Shown: positions 27,656-36,637 of the stretch, piece after piece
How positions within the stretch are numbered: position 1 is the stretch's first letter
Layout of the letters: each line of letters begins with the position of its first letter
Assembly (NCBI GenBank): GCA_030433335.1
Contig: JAUILL010000029.1
Coordinates: forward strand, 1 to 46,887
DNA from: Alphaproteobacteria bacterium
GTDB taxonomy: Bacteria; Pseudomonadota; Alphaproteobacteria; Rhodobacterales; Rhodobacteraceae
Direction of reading: 5' to 3'
Length of the DNA stretch: 46,887 bases
Translations under genes and position numbers: made by a program
Notes under the pieces: generated by a model
Told to the model about the DNA's origin: nothing
Databases searched by the model: none
The model's input: only the letters and a program-made list of their open reading frames with translations

Positions 27656-28869
27656 GGACGAACGATCCGTGCATCAGCCTTGAGCTGACCCAAGTAGCTG
27701 TCTGCCGACGCCGCAAGGCGCTGGTTGCGCAGGTTGTTGGCAACGTCTTCCCGGCTGGCTTCTTCGTTGATCGCAGCGGTACGGCCACACATCATCAGGA
27801 GGACCAAAGTCTGACCGCCATTCCGTGTGATTGCCGTGCTGGTTTCGCCTTCGTCCAGCTTCGACAACTCGATTGCGATGTCATCGGGAATCTGGGCAGG
27901 CGGCAGGCTGGTACGCTCAAGACGCGCAGGGTCCTGACCTTTGTTCACGCCGTACAGATCATTGCAGGAGTCGGTGGTCCCACTGATGCGTGCGGCCTCT
28001 GACAGCGCGGCTTGGCTTTGACCGCCAGGGATCAAGTACTGGGCATATTCGATGGCCGCGTACTCGGGCGCCGCGGACTCGGTCTCTTCGATGCCGCGCA
28101 GCTGGAACAAGGCGATACCGTTTGGAATTTCAATCGGTTGCGTCACTTCGTTGATACCTAGCGACAAGACCAGAGGACGCAGGATGGGGGGCAGCTGTGT
28201 GATCGGCATCCAAGGCATCCGGCCGCCGGATTGGCGCGACGCGGTCGCCGAGTACTGACGCGCTGCGGCCGAAAACTCCGCTGCGGATGTGGTCTTGGTG
28301 ACGCGGTTTGCAATTTGGGTTGCTTGCTCGACTTCGCCAGGCACTTGGGGGCGTGCGGGCAGAATAATCTCGCCAAGCAGAACGCGCAGACCACCACCAG
28401 AGCCGGTCAACGCCATGGCGCGATCAATCTCGTCTTCGGTCACGGTGGTTTGCGCCGAGAACCGTTGGCGCACCACTTGGCGCCAGACCAGACCCGGCAC
28501 CACAAAGGCTTCGATCGTGGCACGGTCCACGCCGCTGGCCATGATGTTCGCGAGGAACTGGTCGGGGGCCAACTGACCACGGCTGGCCAATTCAGCAATG
28601 CCGCCTTCGATCTCTTCGGGGGTGACGGTGATGCCCATCTGGGCCGCCGCCTGAACTTTCAGGGCGTCGTCAATCAGTTGTTCTTCGGCCAGTTGCGGGA
28701 TGTTCCCCGGGGTGCCAAAGGCCCGCAGCAAGGTGATCCGCTGGTTCAACTCGTAACCGGTGACGGCGTCCTCGTTGACGCGGATAACAGGAGAAAACAG
28801 TCCCTGAGCCGGACCAAGGGTCGGCATCAGCGAAAGAAGGGTCGCAGAAATTAGCAGCAGGTTGCGCAT
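27652..28869 (-). CDS. surA: SurA-type periplasmic chaperone / peptidylprolyl isomerase
   Basis: A 405-aa exported protein with signal peptide MRNLLLISATLLSLMPTLGP. The SurA-N chaperone domain spans ~25-150 (VNEDAVTGYELNQRITLL, EEQLIDDALKVQAA); a parvulin-like domain at ~165-270 contains GGRMPWMPITQLPPIL. It is expected to escort outer-membrane proteins, including the LptD barrel encoded just upstream. It starts 25 nt after the lptD stop. Confidence 0.9.
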   Translation of the reverse strand: MRNLLLISATLLSLMPTLGPAQGLFSPVIRVNEDAVTGYELNQRITLLRAFGTPGNIPQLAEEQLIDDALKVQAAAQMGITVTPEEIEGGIAELASRGQLAPDQFLANIMASGVDRATIEAFVVPGLVWRQVVRQRFSAQTTVTEDEIDRAMALTGSGGGLRVLLGEIILPARPQVPGEVEQATQIANRVTKTTSAAEFSAAARQYSATASRQSGGRMPWMPITQLPPILRPLVLSLGINEVTQPIEIPNGIALFQLRGIEETESAAPEYAAIEYAQYLIPGGQSQAALSEAARISGTTDSCNDLYGVNKGQDPARLERTSLPPAQIPDDIAIELSKLDEGETSTAITRNGGQTLVLLMMCGRTAAINEEASREDVANNLRNQRLAASADSYLGQLKADARIVRP

Positions 28870-28894
28870 TGTCCCTCTCTTGGGTCAGTCAGGG

Positions 28895-31033
28895 TCAGGA
28901 TTTACATGTCTGTCGCACGGCTCCGGAGCCGCGTCCAGCGCTGAACCCGGTCAGCGCAACAGTCAGCCCCACAGAAGTGGACGGATCAAGGTTATCGGAT
29001 GAGGTGAAGCGGCGCGAGGCGGAAAGGTCCACCTTGACGCATTCGTTTTCGTATTGAAGGCCGATGCCAGCGGTCGAGGTGCGGTCGTCGACAAGGTCGT
29101 AGCGCCATTCCACGGAACTGGTCCAGAAATCGTTCAGAGCATAGGTACTGGCCAAGGTCCATTCCGAGACCTCGTCATCGCGGTCTTCGTCGGCATCTTT
29201 GTCCAGCCACAGGTAGGTCGCATCCAGCGCGCCGCGGGGGAAGGTCCAGTTCAGCTGGGCCTCAACTTTGGCGAGACGCAGATGATCGTCCAAGAGACTG
29301 CGCGCGGTGAGCATCGGGCCCTCGACCTGACCAATTTGCGCTTCGAACAGCCAGTCGGATTCCAACCCCGCAAGGCCAGAACTGTTCGAGAAACGATTGT
29401 CCTCTTTGGCGCGGATCACGCGTCCAAGGTTCAGGTGCGAATAGCTGCCGTCCAGCCCCCAGCGGGTCCAGCCAAGGCCGATATTGGCGCGCAGACCGTC
29501 TTCGTTCTTGTCCGGAGCAGGAAAGCGGTTGATCGAAAACAGATTGCCACTGTCGAACTCGACGCGGGTGCTTTCGTCGTTCGGGATTGCGCCGGTGTCA
29601 TCATTGGACCAAGCCAACTGAATCACAGGCTCCACCAAGTGGGTCGCGCCCTGAGAGCCGATTGCTTCGAGCGGCCAACGCAATGTCGCTGCGGCATAGG
29701 GGATGGTGTAGTCCGTGCGATCGCGCAGAGAGTTGTCGTCATCCAGATCAAAGTAGCCCGTACTGACGCCGGTCAGAAGCTGCGCGTCGAAGCCGTTGCC
29801 GACGATCCAGTTCTTGCGCCAGTCAAAGCTGGTGGCGACGCGTTGAACGTCGCGGCCCACTTCGTCCGTGTGACTATCGCGGACATGCTCGTGGATTTCC
29901 AGCCCAAGACGCGCTTCTCCACCAATGACGTCAGGGGACATGCGCAGTTCGTACCGTGCCTCGCCCAAGCGGCTGGCTTGGGTGTCATTCTCTTCGGTAA
30001 CGCGCAGGGTTTCAAACACTGTACCGCCAAGGGCAAACGAACTTGTGCGCGTGTCGCGGGTCAGTTGCAGCGCACTGTCTAGACGGTCTTGGGATGAATA
30101 GTCATACTCTTGGAGGTAGGTCGTGTCCGACGCTGTCTCCAGGTCGAAGGTGATGCGGAACTTCTCGGGGAGTTCAAAACTGCCTTCTGCAAACACATAG
30201 CTGCGACCGACATCTTCGCGGAGGGTGTCGCGAGAGCCGGCTGCGTTGATTTCGATGTCGCCGTTATAGAAGGACTGGCGATAGCGCAGCTCAAGCGTTT
30301 TGGTCTTGGCCGAAACAAGCGGTGAGACGGTCAAATCCGCATGATCGCCGATGGGTAGGAAATAGGGAGTCCTTACGGCGGTGCCCAAGGTCGAGCTGCT
30401 GACCGCTTCGGGAATCAAGAAGCCCCGGGCACGGGTGACTGTGGGATCTGGCAACCGAAGTTTGGGCGCATAGAACACAGGAACGTCCAGAATGCGCAGC
30501 TGCGCCCCCTCGAAGTAGATGTTCCGCGTTTCCTGATCATGGATCACGCGGCGTGCACGGATGTGCCAAAGGGGCGGGCGGCCATCATCGCAGACATGAC
30601 AGGAGGTTACTGCGACCTTGGACATCTGCTGGTAGCGCCCTTGGGTCCGCTGCAATTCCACGGCGGCCAGTTGGAGCCTCTCGGCCAGAATCATGCGCGC
30701 GCCTTGCAACAGACCTTCGCGCATATCGTCGCTGAGTTCGGCAGCATCGGCGAGGATCACTGTGTTTGTGCCATCCTCAAGGCGGATGTTGCCTTCGATG
30801 GTCAGGGTGTCGGTGTCCTGATTATAGGTCACCATTTCCGCCATGAGGCGGCGCTCTCCTTGGCGGGCTTCGACATGACCGGACGCGACCAGCAGATCCT
30901 CGCCATCCAGAAAGACCTGGTCGGCAATCAGATAAACAGGGGCTTCGTCATCTTGGGCCGTCTGCGCCAGTACTGATGTTGAGGCAAACAGGGCGCCGAT
31001 CAAAGCAGCTTTCCCGAACCAAGTATTCCGCAT
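28895..31033 (-). CDS. lptD: LPS-assembly protein LptD
   Basis: A 712-aa outer-membrane protein that inserts lipopolysaccharide into the outer leaflet with LptE. It has a signal peptide (MRNTWFGKAALIGALFASTS), an OstA/LptA-like beta-jellyroll (~30-150: LVASGHVEARQGERRLMAE), the conserved SCHVCDDGRPPLWHIRARRV, then a large beta-barrel. Cysteines occur in SCHVC and in the C-terminal RQTCKS, consistent with inter-domain disulfides. ATG 31033 overlaps the lptG stop (TAATG). Confidence 0.94.
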   Translation of the reverse strand: MRNTWFGKAALIGALFASTSVLAQTAQDDEAPVYLIADQVFLDGEDLLVASGHVEARQGERRLMAEMVTYNQDTDTLTIEGNIRLEDGTNTVILADAAELSDDMREGLLQGARMILAERLQLAAVELQRTQGRYQQMSKVAVTSCHVCDDGRPPLWHIRARRVIHDQETRNIYFEGAQLRILDVPVFYAPKLRLPDPTVTRARGFLIPEAVSSSTLGTAVRTPYFLPIGDHADLTVSPLVSAKTKTLELRYRQSFYNGDIEINAAGSRDTLREDVGRSYVFAEGSFELPEKFRITFDLETASDTTYLQEYDYSSQDRLDSALQLTRDTRTSSFALGGTVFETLRVTEENDTQASRLGEARYELRMSPDVIGGEARLGLEIHEHVRDSHTDEVGRDVQRVATSFDWRKNWIVGNGFDAQLLTGVSTGYFDLDDDNSLRDRTDYTIPYAAATLRWPLEAIGSQGATHLVEPVIQLAWSNDDTGAIPNDESTRVEFDSGNLFSINRFPAPDKNEDGLRANIGLGWTRWGLDGSYSHLNLGRVIRAKEDNRFSNSSGLAGLESDWLFEAQIGQVEGPMLTARSLLDDHLRLAKVEAQLNWTFPRGALDATYLWLDKDADEDRDDEVSEWTLASTYALNDFWTSSVEWRYDLVDDRTSTAGIGLQYENECVKVDLSASRRFTSSDNLDPSTSVGLTVALTGFSAGRGSGAVRQTCKS

Positions 31034-32130
31034 TATCCGTCCTCGAGATGCAAAATGAGCCCGAGCGGCAGAAGAATTGCCGCGACTGGGGGCGCCCATG
31101 CTGCAAGTTGTAAAGGCAACTGCCCGTTTTCGCCAAGGATCTGCGCGAAGTTGCGCATGAAGTACAGGGCAAAGGCCAGAAGAACCGCAGAAAGCACCAT
31201 GATTCCGGTACGTCCGAAGCGCGTGTGCCGCATGGTAAAGGCTGCACCCACCAGAACCATCGCAGCTAGGAAGAGGGGCCGTGACAGTTCCATCTGCAGC
31301 CAGATCGCGTGGCGCCGCCCCGAAAATCCGGCGGTTTCCAGTTCCGAGATATAGGTGGGCAACTGCCAGATCGGCACAATCAGCGGATCGCCGAATGTAT
31401 CTGCAATCCCTTCGCGGGTGAGCGAGGTCGGGATGTTCAACGAGTCGTAAAAGGCGGCATTGGCCTCTGGGTTCACCTTGGTCGACAGATCCCATGATTT
31501 GGCGTCCGTCAAGCTCCACGCGCCGTCAATCAGGCGGGCTGCACCGGCCTCGATGCGGCGCAGGGGCGAGCCGTCGGGACCAAAGCTCATGAAGGTCACG
31601 TCAGTCAGCGCGCTGCCGTCGGAATTGGCGGTGAGGGCGCGGATCACGGTTTGCCCGCGCTCGCTTCCCTGACGCAGCCAGAGCCCTTCGCGACTGATCG
31701 AAAAGACGTTGATGCCGCCCTCTTTGTAGGCGGTTTTGAGCAGTTCATAGCGCTTGGAAGTGGTCGCGACGATGGGGTTGAAAACCGCGACCATCAGCGC
31801 CCCCAATAGAAGCGCCGTCAAAAACGGCGAGATCAGCGCACGCATGGCGGACCGGCCTGACGCACGGGTCACCACCATCTCAGAACTGCGCGCAAGACCC
31901 AGATAAAGGATCAAGGTCGCAAGGATCATGATCAGCGGGGTGATCTGATAGAGGTTCGCAGGCACCTTAAGGGCGGTCAGTTCGACCGCGCCAAGAAAGG
32001 TGATCGTGTCAGGGCCGAACCTTCCGATTTCCTCGACCAGATTGAGCAAGAAGGTCAGGGCGAGGAATACACCGAAGGTCGCGAAGAACGCGCGCAAGAA
32101 GCGCCGCGCGAAATAAAAGTGCAGGATCAT
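31033..32130 (-). CDS. lptG: LPS export permease LptG
   Basis: A 365-aa YjgP/YjgQ-family inner-membrane protein, partner of LptF in the LptB2FG transporter that extracts LPS. Six membrane helices are expected: FLRAFFATFGVFLALTFLLN and YLGLARSSEMVVTRASGRS at the N-terminal side, then a periplasmic beta-jellyroll (~120-260), and C-terminal helices (RPLFLAAMVLVGAAFTMRHT, the coupling-helix region). ATG 32130 overlaps the lptF stop (ATGA). Confidence 0.94.
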   Translation of the reverse strand: MILHFYFARRFLRAFFATFGVFLALTFLLNLVEEIGRFGPDTITFLGAVELTALKVPANLYQITPLIMILATLILYLGLARSSEMVVTRASGRSAMRALISPFLTALLLGALMVAVFNPIVATTSKRYELLKTAYKEGGINVFSISREGLWLRQGSERGQTVIRALTANSDGSALTDVTFMSFGPDGSPLRRIEAGAARLIDGAWSLTDAKSWDLSTKVNPEANAAFYDSLNIPTSLTREGIADTFGDPLIVPIWQLPTYISELETAGFSGRRHAIWLQMELSRPLFLAAMVLVGAAFTMRHTRFGRTGIMVLSAVLLAFALYFMRNFAQILGENGQLPLQLAAWAPPVAAILLPLGLILHLEDG

Positions 32131-33251
32131 GCTTCGGCCTCCGCTTTGGGGCCGCGGCGGAAGTATCCCGATGCATAAGATAGCAGCACGCCCACCATGG
32201 CGAGGCCCGCGAGGCTTGGCAGATAGGTCAACCACCACAGGGCAGGGGTCGCACGGGCGGGGTCTTTGACTGCGCTTTGAATGATCATCAGGACAATGAT
32301 CAAGAAAATCGAGAGCACGATATACGCACCCGATCCGAACCGCGAAAAGCCCCCTGCCAAAAGCGCAGAGAAGCCAAGAAGCGCCGTCACCAGACAGAGG
32401 ATCGGATCGTTCAGACGCTTGTGCGCCTCCTCTAGAATCTCGCCTTCGGTATCGCGGGCCAGCTCTGCCATCGCTGTGGTTTTCGTGAGCATGTCCCACG
32501 TGGAAAAGAAATCGCGGTCTGGGTCGACACCCTCTTCATCCTTTAGGAAGCCGCTGACATCGTAGACGAAATCTTCAAAATAGGTGACGGAAAGCCGACT
32601 TGTTTCGCGGTCGAGCGACTGGGTCATGCCATCCACCATCACCATCCTCGGACCGTTGTCCGAGCGGGTCAGATAAGCCTCTTTGGCGGTATAGGTCACA
32701 CGGCGCGTAGGGTCGCGATTGTCCGACAGGAACATGTCCTCTAGCTGGCCACTCTCTGCGATATTGCGGATGTAAAACGTCACGCCTCTGGTGGGATGCA
32801 GAAATACGCCGTCTTTCAATAGCTTGGCGGTCATGTTTTGCGAGATTTCTTTTTCGCGCAGTTTGAGCTGCTCGGCAGAGGCCGGGATCAGACCATTGGT
32901 CAGAACGCCCCCCAGAATGGCCACAGCGATTCCAAAGATCGCCACAGGTCGCGCCAGCCGCCACGGGCTGAAGCCGGTTGCTTGCATGACCACCAGTTCA
33001 CTTTCATTTGAAAGCCGGTTTGTCATCTGCACCGCTGCTGCAAAGCTGGCCAAAGGCAGCACAAGCCCGATCACGGCGGGCAAGGACAGCATGGAAAACT
33101 CGAGGAATACTGCAACGGATTGGCCGTCCCCGATCAATGTGTCGAACAGGACAACCGCACGGTTGATCCAATAGATACTGACCAGAACCAAGGCAAAGAA
33201 CCCAAACAGCACCATAAGCTGCGAGAGCATATAGCGATCGGTGCGTCCCAC
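32127..33251 (-). CDS. lptF: LPS export permease LptF
   Basis: A 374-aa YjgP/YjgQ-family protein beginning MGRTDRYMLSQLMVLFGFFA. The usual features are present: membrane helices at both ends, the cytoplasmic ESELVVMQATGFSPWRLARP coupling segment that contacts LptB, and a periplasmic jellyroll in the middle (GVTFYIRNIAESGQLEDMFL). It starts with GTG at 33251 with GGGGGAAAGA just upstream. First gene of the operon lptF-lptG-lptD-surA-pdxA-rsmA. Confidence 0.93.
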   Translation of the reverse strand: MGRTDRYMLSQLMVLFGFFALVLVSIYWINRAVVLFDTLIGDGQSVAVFLEFSMLSLPAVIGLVLPLASFAAAVQMTNRLSNESELVVMQATGFSPWRLARPVAIFGIAVAILGGVLTNGLIPASAEQLKLREKEISQNMTAKLLKDGVFLHPTRGVTFYIRNIAESGQLEDMFLSDNRDPTRRVTYTAKEAYLTRSDNGPRMVMVDGMTQSLDRETSRLSVTYFEDFVYDVSGFLKDEEGVDPDRDFFSTWDMLTKTTAMAELARDTEGEILEEAHKRLNDPILCLVTALLGFSALLAGGFSRFGSGAYIVLSIFLIIVLMIIQSAVKDPARATPALWWLTYLPSLAGLAMVGVLLSYASGYFRRGPKAEAEA

Positions 33252-33278
33252 TCTTTCCCCCGTGCGAATAATGTGCGG

Positions 33279-33306
33279 ACCCTAGCGGAAAGCCCGTCTG
33301 GTGCAA
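33279..33306 (-). promoter_or_regulatory. Probable promoter of the lptF operon
   Basis: On the minus strand, TTGCAC (33306-33301) and TAGGGT (33284-33279) are 16 nt apart, about 28 nt upstream of the lptF start. The TAGGGT-like -10 is of a type often seen in this lineage. Confidence 0.5.
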
Positions 33307-33367
33307 ACTGGTATCTGGCAAAACCCCGCTGTGCGGGCTAGGTCTTGGGTAAACAAGGAGGAACTCG

Positions 33368-34834
33368 ATGACGCAACCCGTTGCCGTAGAATTTATCGCC
33401 GCTGATCTGGACGCTCTGGAGGGAGTCGAGGGCCGCATCGCTGTCTTTGTTGGCCCGGACGGGCAACTGGATATGCAAGCGCGCCGCGTCAACCGCCTTA
33501 GCAAAGGCGCGATCGCACGGGTCGTCGAGGATAAGGGCTGGGCTGACCGGAAAATCGGCGAGATCGTGACACTGTCCTACCCGGCGGGCACCGCCAAAGC
33601 GATTGACATCGTGGTGCTGGAAAAGAAGGCGGGCGTCCACGCGAGCCGCAAGGCTGGCGCTTCGCTGGCAAAACTGCGCGGGAGCGAAACGCTTCTGCTG
33701 TGCGCGGCGCGGATGAAGCATCCCGAAGAGCTGGCTTTGGGCGTAGCATTGCGGACCTACGCGTTCATCGACCACAAAACCGGCGATCAGGGCGAACCGC
33801 CTGCGGGCGTCACTGTTATGGTCACCGATCCAGAGGCGGGCGCTGCGGCCTACGCGCCCAATGCAGCTCTGGCCGAGGGCGTCTTCTTTACACGGGATCT
33901 GGTGTCCGAGCCGGCGAATGTTTTGACTACCTCAGAGTTCGCCACTCGGCTCGAGGCCCTGACAGACCTAGGTGTCACCGTCGAAGTGCTAGAAGAAGAG
34001 CAACTCGAAGAGCTTGGTATGCGCGCGATGCTGGCTGTGGGGCAGGGCTCTGTCACGCCGACCAAGCTGGTTGTGATGCATTGGAATGGTGGCAAAGAAG
34101 GCGACGCCCCGTTGGCGCTGGTCGGCAAAGGCGTCGTGTTCGACACGGGTGGTATCAGCCTGAAGCCCGCTTCTGGCATGGAAGACATGACCATGGATAT
34201 GGGCGGCGCGGGTGTCGTATCCGGCGTGATGAAAACCCTCGCTCTGCGCAAGGCCAAGGCAAATGTGGTCGGCGTCGTGGGGCTGGTGGAAAACATGCCA
34301 AGCGGCAATGCGACTCGCCCCGGTGACATCGTTCGCACCATGAAGGGCGACACGGTCGAAATCATCAATACCGACGCCGAAGGCCGCCTCGTTCTGTGTG
34401 ATGCGCTTTGGTACACACAGGAACGTTTCAATCCCGCAGGTGTGATCGATCTGGCAACTCTGACTGGTGCGATCATCATCGGTCTTGGCCACGAGCATGC
34501 AGGCGTCTTTAGCAATAACGACACGTTCTGCCAAAGCTTCCTCAAGGCAGCGAACCTTGAGAACGAAGGCGCATGGCGGATGCCCCTTGCGCCTGCCTAT
34601 GACAAGCAGATCGCAAGCCCGATTGCTGACATGAAAAACGTCGGTGGTCGCCCTGCAGGCTCTATCACGGCGGCGCAGTATCTTCTGCGGTTCGTCAAGG
34701 AAGAGACCCCTTGGGTCCATTTGGACATCGCAGGCGTTGCCAGCCGCGCCGAGCATACGTTGCACCCCAAGGGCGCCAGCGGGTGGGGCGTATTGGCACT
34801 GGATCGTCTGATCCGCGACAACTACGAAAGCTGA
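33368..34834 (+). CDS. pepA: Leucyl aminopeptidase (M17)
   Basis: A 488-aa cytosolic zinc/manganese aminopeptidase. The catalytic domain carries VVFDTGGISLKPASGMEDMT (metal-binding Lys and Asp) and the M17 signature NTDAEGRL, followed by the C-terminal conserved IASPIADMKNVGGRPAGSIT. AAGGAGG 6-12 nt before the ATG is an ideal ribosome site. holC follows 4 nt after the stop, a conserved pair in proteobacteria. Confidence 0.97.
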   Translation: MTQPVAVEFIAADLDALEGVEGRIAVFVGPDGQLDMQARRVNRLSKGAIARVVEDKGWADRKIGEIVTLSYPAGTAKAIDIVVLEKKAGVHASRKAGASLAKLRGSETLLLCAARMKHPEELALGVALRTYAFIDHKTGDQGEPPAGVTVMVTDPEAGAAAYAPNAALAEGVFFTRDLVSEPANVLTTSEFATRLEALTDLGVTVEVLEEEQLEELGMRAMLAVGQGSVTPTKLVVMHWNGGKEGDAPLALVGKGVVFDTGGISLKPASGMEDMTMDMGGAGVVSGVMKTLALRKAKANVVGVVGLVENMPSGNATRPGDIVRTMKGDTVEIINTDAEGRLVLCDALWYTQERFNPAGVIDLATLTGAIIIGLGHEHAGVFSNNDTFCQSFLKAANLENEGAWRMPLAPAYDKQIASPIADMKNVGGRPAGSITAAQYLLRFVKEETPWVHLDIAGVASRAEHTLHPKGASGWGVLALDRLIRDNYES

Positions 34835-34838
34835 TCTC

Positions 34839-35297
34839 TTGGGCGCGGCCTTCTTCTACCACCTGACACGATCCTCGCTGGACGAGGCGCTGTCCCTGTT
34901 GATCGATAGATCTCTGGGGAACGGGTGGCGTGTGGCCGTGCGCGGGACCGAGGCAGGCCGGCTGGAATGGCTGGACCAGAAACTCTGGATGGGGCCGGAG
35001 GACCATTTTCTGCCCCATGGCATCGCGGGCGGGGCGCATGACGCGCTGCAGCCCGTTTTGCTGACCACGGGGACAGAGCGCCCCAATGATGCGGTTTGCC
35101 TGATGGCGATTGACCGCGCCGATGTGGCACCTGACGAAGTGAACACGCTAGACCGAGTGTGCATCGTTTTTGACGGCTACGACCACGACCAACTGACCCA
35201 TGCGCGGGGGCAGTGGAAGTCTCTGACAGGTGCAGGGTGCTCGGCCCAATACTGGTCCGAAGAATCCGGCCGGTGGGAGAAAAAGGCGGAGAAGTAA
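34839..35297 (+). CDS. holC: DNA polymerase III subunit chi
   Basis: A 152-aa protein matching HolC: AFFYHLTRSSLDEALSLLID at the N-terminus, GNGWRVAVRGTEAGRLEWLD, LWMGPEDHFLPHGI, and RVCIVFDGYDHDQLTHAR. Chi links the clamp loader to SSB at the replication fork. It uses a TTG start at 34839, just after the pepA stop. Confidence 0.92.
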   Translation: MGAAFFYHLTRSSLDEALSLLIDRSLGNGWRVAVRGTEAGRLEWLDQKLWMGPEDHFLPHGIAGGAHDALQPVLLTTGTERPNDAVCLMAIDRADVAPDEVNTLDRVCIVFDGYDHDQLTHARGQWKSLTGAGCSAQYWSEESGRWEKKAEK

Positions 35298-35301
35298 CGA
35301 C

Positions 35302-35904
35302 TTAGCGGGTGAGGATCATCTCGTTTCCGCTGATCTCGATCTTTTCGAACCGAGACAGATAGCGCATTCCCAAGAGCGACTCGTACAGAGCCCCACCGTT
35401 GACCGAGGCTTTGACATTCGTGTCGGTGATCCCGTCCAAAGTCAGCGAGTTCAGGGTCACGCGGGCCGTGCGGACCTCTCCGTTCGCGGTCATGGCGCGG
35501 CCCATGTAGGGCAAGTTGTCCAAAGGAATGCCCGCCGCGCGCGCGGCCTCTTGGGTCAGAACGATATCTGTTGCGCCGGTATCCACCACAAACCGCGTGG
35601 GCACCCCATTCACCGCGAGCGTCAAATAATAATGCCCGTTCCGCGAGCGGGGCACGGTGATCTGTGCGTCCTGCGCGGAATAGCTCTGCATGGGGTGTTG
35701 GTTCTGCACGTCCTCGTACAGCGACGCGCCAATTGCCACCACGCCAAAGATCACAACCCACGCGGCGACGGTCTTCAGACCTTGGATCAGGCCCGGCCGC
35801 ATCCGCAGTAGGACTATGCCGATCAAGGCGCTTCCCAGCACCACCAGATAGGTGGCGCGGGCAATGTCATCTCCGGGTAGGCTATCGAGCATTTTGACTT
35901 TCAC
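35302..35904 (-). CDS. Retropepsin-like aspartic protease (TIGR02281 type), membrane-anchored
   Basis: A 200-aa protein with two hydrophobic segments near the N-terminus (ATYLVVLGSALIGIVLL and VAAWVVIFGVVAIGASL) and a C-terminal retropepsin-like domain. The catalytic triplet is in RFVVDTGATDIVLT (Asp-Thr-Gly), and the later LLGMRYLSRFEKIEI matches the family. One protease site per chain means a dimer. Bacterial homologs occur in Rhodobacterales and rickettsias. The start is uncertain: GTG 35904 or ATG 35892, neither with a strong ribosome site. Convergent with holC. Confidence 0.82.
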   Translation of the reverse strand: MKVKMLDSLPGDDIARATYLVVLGSALIGIVLLRMRPGLIQGLKTVAAWVVIFGVVAIGASLYEDVQNQHPMQSYSAQDAQITVPRSRNGHYYLTLAVNGVPTRFVVDTGATDIVLTQEAARAAGIPLDNLPYMGRAMTANGEVRTARVTLNSLTLDGITDTNVKASVNGGALYESLLGMRYLSRFEKIEISGNEMILTR

Positions 35905-35949
35905 TCAGGGACAAGAACCCACCTGATATGGGAACTCATCCAGCGTTTG

Positions 35950-36567
35950 TCACCCCGCGAAGCCAAAGCCCCTCAGACCATCCAGCACGAACTGCACCGA
36001 AAGCGCTGCCAAGAGCATCCCAAGCAGGCGGCTGACGACGTTGATGCCCGTGCGTCCCAGCGCTTTTTCAATCACGCCGCCAGTAAAGAAGAGCGCCAGC
36101 ATGATTGCCAGAACGGCGAGCATGACCGCCAGCACGGACAAGTAGCCAAGGACTCCATCGGTTTGGCCGGTCAGCAGGATCATTGTCGCGATCGCCCCGG
36201 GCCCTGCGATCAGTGGGATCGCGATGGGGAAGACCGAGGGGTCATGGCCTTCGTCCTCTTCAGCCTGATCCTCGCGGCGCTTGGTGCGGCGTTGGAACAG
36301 CATGTCGAGCGCGGTCAGGAACAGCAGGATGCCGCCAGCGATGCGGAAGGCATGCATGGAAATCCCGATGAACCCGAGCAGGGCTTCGCCAAAGATCGAA
36401 AAGGCCGTCAGGATGCACGCCGCGATAAAGCAGGCGCGGATGCCGATGGCGCGGCGCTTTTGGGGCGACATGCCTTGGGTCAGGGCCACGAACAGCGGGG
36501 TCAGGCCGATGGGGTCGATGATGACGAACAGCGTCGCGAACGCCGTGATCAGGAAATTCACATCCAT
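35950..36567 (-). CDS. MarC family integral membrane protein
   Basis: A 205-aa protein with six hydrophobic segments. It begins VNFLITAFATLFVIIDPIGL, the characteristic DPIG of the MarC family, and later has IAIPLIAGPGAIATMILL. The family was named after the marRAB region but is not part of it; function unknown, perhaps a transporter. It lies 70 nt downstream of the ABC-F gene. Confidence 0.92.
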   Translation of the reverse strand: MDVNFLITAFATLFVIIDPIGLTPLFVALTQGMSPQKRRAIGIRACFIAACILTAFSIFGEALLGFIGISMHAFRIAGGILLFLTALDMLFQRRTKRREDQAEEDEGHDPSVFPIAIPLIAGPGAIATMILLTGQTDGVLGYLSVLAVMLAVLAIMLALFFTGGVIEKALGRTGINVVSRLLGMLLAALSVQFVLDGLRGFGFAG

Positions 36568-36637
36568 GTCGGGCTCCTGTCGGTTGGGGTGACCGTCGTC
36601 GGGAACGGTCCCGCACGCAAGGATTTTCTGTCTGGGC